Below, one piece after another: positions 60,115 to 64,000 of a stretch of DNA of 64,000 bases. The DNA lies in NCBI GenBank assembly GCA_947561585.1, contig CANNZV010002566.1:28798-92797 (forward strand), given 5' to 3'. This DNA is from Caprella mutica (Eukaryota > Arthropoda > Malacostraca > Amphipoda > Caprellidae). Position 1 is the first letter of the stretch, and each line of letters starts with the position of its first letter. The translations under genes were made by a program, and so were the position numbers. The notes beneath the pieces are model-generated. The model saw only the letters and a list, made by a program, of their open reading frames with translations. It made no database searches and was not told the DNA's origin.

Positions 60115-60999
60115 AAGTAACAGTACTCACATATCATTCCCTTATTTCTCCGTAAATTCTTATTTCTTCAATATGTAATTTATTCATTTCTTGTCATCGA
60201 CACACGTCTCTTGACTCTTTTTCACATCTAATATGTAGCAGCTATCTGTTGAAAATGTTATGTCTGTAACACTCTATGTTCTACATCGTGACACATGCTA
60301 AATAATGTTAAAATGGCATATAGTGTGTCGAAATAAAGCGTACACATTTTTCCTGAATGTGTAAAATGTAAAAGTGATCGGACTAGTTATGTTAAAATGT
60401 GTACCATTTAAAGTTCAAGCCAGGATATTAAAGACGAGCTATGAATTAAAGTCGTGAAATGGTGATATGGCTTGTATATCATTCATACGATTCTTACGAT
60501 TGAAACAGGTGAAAAAAATATAGTATATGATGTTATACGTACATAATACCTTACTAAAACATATAACATATGTATTTTATGATTAAAACGTTTATAGTTT
60601 AATAATTTGTATAATTAATTGTATATTATAATTATATATAAATATTATATATAATTTTATCAAGAAAGAATATGAGTCTGAATCATTACATAGACTGGTC
60701 AACTTGAACATTCATTTTGTTGGGTTCAGCGAGTCAAGTGCTCAAGTCTAATTGACCCATTTATGACCAGACGCCATTTTGAAATGACCCAAAGGTCAGG
60801 TCATCTTACGCATGAGTCTCTCAATTCAAACAGGGTCAAAATGACCCGTTTGACCTTTTTGCTGCGGAGACTATAAAGTAACTAACAAAGTGACCCACTA
60901 AGGTAGTCACTGTGACTATAGTGTTGTTTGAGAGTTTACCTGTATAGCATACCTGTTGACATCACCACGTGGGTGTGGAGGGAAGGGTCAAATAGGGGG
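60115..60999. other. unique DNA, AT-rich then mixed
   Basis: Very AT-rich around 60540-60660. Near 60780-60860 TGACCC/GGTCA words repeat (AAAGGTCAGGTCATC). No gene recognised. Confidence 0.45.
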
Positions 61000-61160
61000 G
61001 GAGGTGTGGTCGATGTTGAGGTGGTGGAGATGGTGCGAAATTTAATGGAGGGGGGAGGGGGGCGTTACAATCGGGGTATATTAAGTCGAATATTTTAAAA
61101 TTGGGGGATTTGATGTTTATTTGGGGTGTTAGAAATTAAAGAAAAAGGGGGGGGGGGGAT
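61000..61160. other. G-rich tract on the plus strand
   Basis: Several G runs: GGGGGGGAGG near 61000, GGAGGGGGGAGGGGGGCG near 61050, and a run of about 12 G near 61150. Potential G-quadruplex former, unusual in this AT-rich window. Confidence 0.7.
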
Positions 61161-62094
61161 TTAAGACTGTGTGTATCGGTTGTGGGGTTCAACTTTAGGG
61201 GGATTTACCCCCTAATTTCCTATGTAACATTTATGTTCTCTTTCAACTGATGTACAATTTTGCAGTGTTTTTTTAGATATGTAGCATGAAGGATCAGATA
61301 AACTGTTCTCTATATTGAAGCACATACACTTACGTTACTTAGGAACTAACTGTTGTGATTTTTTTATATTAGGGGATAAAGTTATTTATTGTTTAGCTTG
61401 CTTCCTTTCCCAAAATACCACAAAAAACATCGAATATCACAAAGTAAATGGCATAGATAGTTAGGGATGAGAAACACTAAATACTTTAAATATCTCACAG
61501 TTGTGACAATATTCGCTTACTGTTTTTCTTTGCAATTCTCCATTTTATAATTATAGACAGAATAAATATCGTGTTTTAATGTTATTAAGCCACCGACAGT
61601 AAGCAGCCGATATAATTATTATATATTAAAGTCATGATTAGAGTGAATAAAGACTTATTGTTTTACTGTAAATCACAGAGGAATATAAATACGACTTTTA
61701 TTATCGTGTAGTAATTAACATTTCCACATCTAACTCTACTTGATGTGACAATGTTAATGTGGTTACTATAACAATGTTAACCATTCATAACAATCATCAG
61801 AACAAATGAGCTTTGTAATGTTGGTTATAGTCTGTATAGTACACAGTGATTTGTTACAGTAAATATAGTTATAGTATAGTGTATAGTGGGGGATTTGCCA
61901 GACAGTTATAATGTGGTGCTCATGAAACTGTAACTATAACTTATAAAGTTATAACTCAAAAATATAAAACTTTTAACATATTGTTATTATCTCAACTTAA
62001 CTATAAGTTATAACTAAAAATCTATAATATTTAAAACTCATATATTAATAAATAAACAATGGATTGAGACGGTATATATATACTAATTATTATG
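61161..62094. other. unique AT-rich DNA
   Basis: Repeated words TTATAACT/AGTTATAA near 61920-62010. No ORF or RNA gene recognised. Confidence 0.45.
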
Positions 62095-62225
62095 ATAACT
62101 AAATAATACAATTATTATTTTATTAAACAAATAACAAAATTATTATTTTATTAAACAAAAAATAAAATTATTATTTTATTAAACAAATAATAAAAATATT
62201 ATTTTATTAAACAAATGATAAAATT
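62095..62225. repeat. AT-only tandem repeat, about 4.5 units of 27-28 bp
   Basis: Unit TATTATTTTATTAAACAAA plus TAATAAAAT. Confidence 0.88.
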
Positions 62226-62420
62226 ATCATTATAATATTCTAACTAAATACTATACTTAAGCCTTCACAATAAAACTCATCTGATTTCTGTAGATGTAAA
62301 TAAAATTATTACATCATCCACATAACTATACTGCATTGCTATACCCATATAAGGCAAATAATATCTTCATACATATAAATATGCATGCATACATATAAAT
62401 ATGTATGTATACATTATATG

Positions 62421-62687
62421 TACAGTCAGAGAGAAGAGTTACAGCATTTTGCTATTTTCTCAAATCACTTTTTTCTATTTTTCTATCATTTTTAAATCTT
62501 ACAAATTCTTCATCGTGTACCAAGACCAATTTTAAAATATCTACTAGGGTAAGTTACGAATTGTCGGTCAGTTTCACATCTTCGGTCATATAAGAGAACA
62601 CGATAAACATTAATAAAAATTAGTAAATTTTATATGTGAAATTTATAAACTTAAAATTCATTACAGATAATCTTTCCCTCGACTGTA
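62421..62687 (+). mobile_element. S element, copy d, with nested G fragment
   Basis: The clearest S copy: left TACAGTCAGAGAGAAGAG and right TCTTTCCCTCGACTGTA are inverted repeats. The body matches the other copies up to AAAATATCTAC. Then TAGGGTAAGTTACGAATTG to about 62612, similar to the G elements, interrupts the body before AATTAGTAAA resumes. This implies a second insertion. Confidence 0.82.
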
Positions 62688-62761
62688 CATGCATATAAAC
62701 ATATCAATAAGTTTGCATAGGTACTATCGCTCATATACTAGGACACTGTCACAACTCAAAT

Positions 62762-62948
62762 AGCTATTTTTCAGGAGAGGCATTTTGGTACTTGTAATGT
62801 ACGTACATTTAATGGTATATCGTTAGGACATTTAGCCTCTCTAGCGGTACATTTTAGAGCTACAATTATCAAACTTTTACCACAATAATCAGTATTTTAT
62901 TATTTATATGTCTATATGGATAACTCTAAAATACATGTTTTGTGCAAT
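62762..62948 (-). mobile_element. dispersed repeat R3, copy 3, inverted
   Basis: AGCTATTTTTCAGGAGAGGC, the ATGTACGTACAT palindrome, ATGGTATATCGTTAGGACAT and GTACATTTTAGAGCTACAAT match copies 1 and 2 on the other strand. Confidence 0.75.
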
Positions 62949-63062
62949 ATGAATGAATAGTATATATATATAGATACATATATACAAGCATACATACAAA
63001 TATGTACTCAAAGTATACGTGCACAGACATATATAGAAATAGCATTCCCACTCAGCCATATA

Positions 63063-63290
63063 ATGCCCCATAACAATAACCTTCTCCTTTCTTTCCTCGA
63101 TTCCAATGAAGATAGCACCAAAATTTTAATTAAAATCTTTTCATTTCGATGCCGCGAAGCCAGAAAGAAAGAACGAAAAATTAAACTCTACCGTCGAATG
63201 CAAGGAAAATATTTTTGTAGTTTGGCTCTAATGGAAATATTAGAGCATTTACTGACTGTAATTCGAGAAAAATGTATTGAAGATGGGTAG
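63063..63290 (+). CDS. candidate small gene or exon, hypothetical
   Basis: A 75-codon frame starting at ATG in non-repetitive DNA. The N-terminal part is mixed. Residues about 29-46 are strongly basic (CREARKKERKIKLYRRMQ), followed by a helix-like stretch, CSLALMEILEHLLTVI. The end GATGG/GTAGGT has a splice-donor look, so the stop at 63288 may lie in an intron. I recognise no family. It is the most gene-like host frame in the right half, but evidence is only composition and the possible donor. Confidence 0.25.
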   Translation: MPHNNNLLLSFLDSNEDSTKILIKIFSFRCREARKKERKIKLYRRMQGKYFCSLALMEILEHLLTVIREKCIEDG

Positions 63291-63442
63291 GTATAATGAT
63301 ATCTAGTATTAGAATTAAATCTTAATTACGTTTCTAGAGCATCAAAAGGAGTATTAATGACAGTGTCGAAATGTACTTGATATACTGTCATTAAAATGGT
63401 GATAAAATTATTTATTATCATAGTCTCCCAAGTCTAATAAAT

Positions 63443-63640
63443 GGGGTAAGTTACAAAATATCGGACAGTTACTAACTCATTGAAATGTTTATATTTTTTC
63501 TCTCATTTTCGAAAATGTTGAACTGTCTAATTGTTAACATTTTTAAATACTATTTTTACAAGTACATAATATTATCCCAAACTGCAGTATGTACTTATAC
63601 CAATAACGAAGAAGTGCCACTGTCCAATAACTCGTAACAG
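63443..63640. mobile_element. G element (MITE), copy 2
   Basis: Left GGGTAAGTTACAAAATATCG plus GACAGT, right ACTGTCCAATAACTCGTAAC, forming inverted repeats related to those at 22.3 kb. No ORF. Confidence 0.65.
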
Positions 63641-63955
63641 TGACATCACCAATAGAAATGCTATCGACTAGAAAGTAGAAAATCTACTACATTAAACCAT
63701 TAATAAACTATACATGTATACTACAATGAATAAATTAAACACCATATGAAACGTACTAACTACCGCCTGATACCATTACCAACATCCACGGCATGGTACA
63801 AACACCATACCGTCACATTGACTTTATAATGATTGCTTGAAATGCTACAACGAAGCGTTAAATCAGTACCAGTATAACCATATGTTGAGATGTGAAAAAG
63901 ATAAGAAATGTGACCTCTGGAGTTATAGAAGAACTGGCCTAAAGAGAGAAACATG
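63641..63955. other. unique spacer
   Basis: A 64-codon minus frame crosses it. No gene recognised. Confidence 0.4.
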
Positions 63956-64000
63956 GTGTAAAGGGGGCTACATGCATAGTAAAGGGGGCTATATGCATAG
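63956..64000. repeat. edge of a 21-bp tandem array
   Basis: TAAAGGGGGCTACATGCATAG occurs twice in succession (second with TATATG) and runs off the window, so another array probably begins here. Confidence 0.7.

Noticed and set aside
60780..60810. AGGTCAGGTCA as a nuclear-receptor element
   Set aside because: Half-sites overlap and no gene or promoter is nearby. Such words are common by chance.

Overview
This is eukaryotic DNA, most likely from an invertebrate animal. It is AT-rich, contains no operon-like gene runs, and its only substantial genes belong to a BEL/Pao LTR retrotransposon, a superfamily known only from animals. No host gene can be called with confidence. I see no rRNA, tRNA or CRISPR array. 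About 28 kb of the 64 kb is tandem-repeat DNA in more than 25 separate minisatellites with unit lengths of roughly 7 to 60 bp.

Layout. 1-2011: an 11-13 bp array, a short unique stretch, one copy of a dispersed repeat (called Q here) and a 60-bp minisatellite. 2012-9952: a complete BEL/Pao element with two apparently identical 910-bp LTRs, a 1477-codon gag-pol frame and a 349-codon frame completing the integrase. The two frames are joined through a -1 shift at an in-frame CCCTTTA heptamer. The element splits the 60-bp minisatellite, which resumes at 9953. 10-20.5 kb: short inverted-repeat elements and three large arrays (units 32, 34 and 26 bp). 20.5-36 kb: unique AT-rich DNA with arrays of 55, 33, 21, 34, 27/28, 51, 29 and 32 bp. 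36-47 kb: several MITE-like foldback elements and smaller arrays. 47.1-53.6 kb: one 21-bp array of about 308 units with a 2121-bp higher-order duplication. 53.7-64 kb: more MITEs and arrays of 22, 29, 15 and 20 bp, with the edge of another array at the window end.

Families named here for convenience: S (ends TACAGTC/GACTGTA), T (ends with CCTCTATAGTGAA-type inverted repeats), Q (contains ATCGTCTGTTATTGTCC), U (contains TATCTAACAT and TCATATCGGGTAAAG), G (ends TACAGGGT or GGGTAAGTTA), R3 (core with ATGTACGTACAT) and R5 (core AATACTTTTTGAGTTATG). The most interesting pattern is that several minisatellites are built from the ends or internal pieces of these elements: S at two loci, and Q, T and U at one each. 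Single-copy relatives elsewhere in the window show the unamplified state. The window therefore looks like repeated conversion of small transposon termini into satellite DNA. Very long open frames inside arrays are consequences of repeat periodicity unless transcripts show otherwise.
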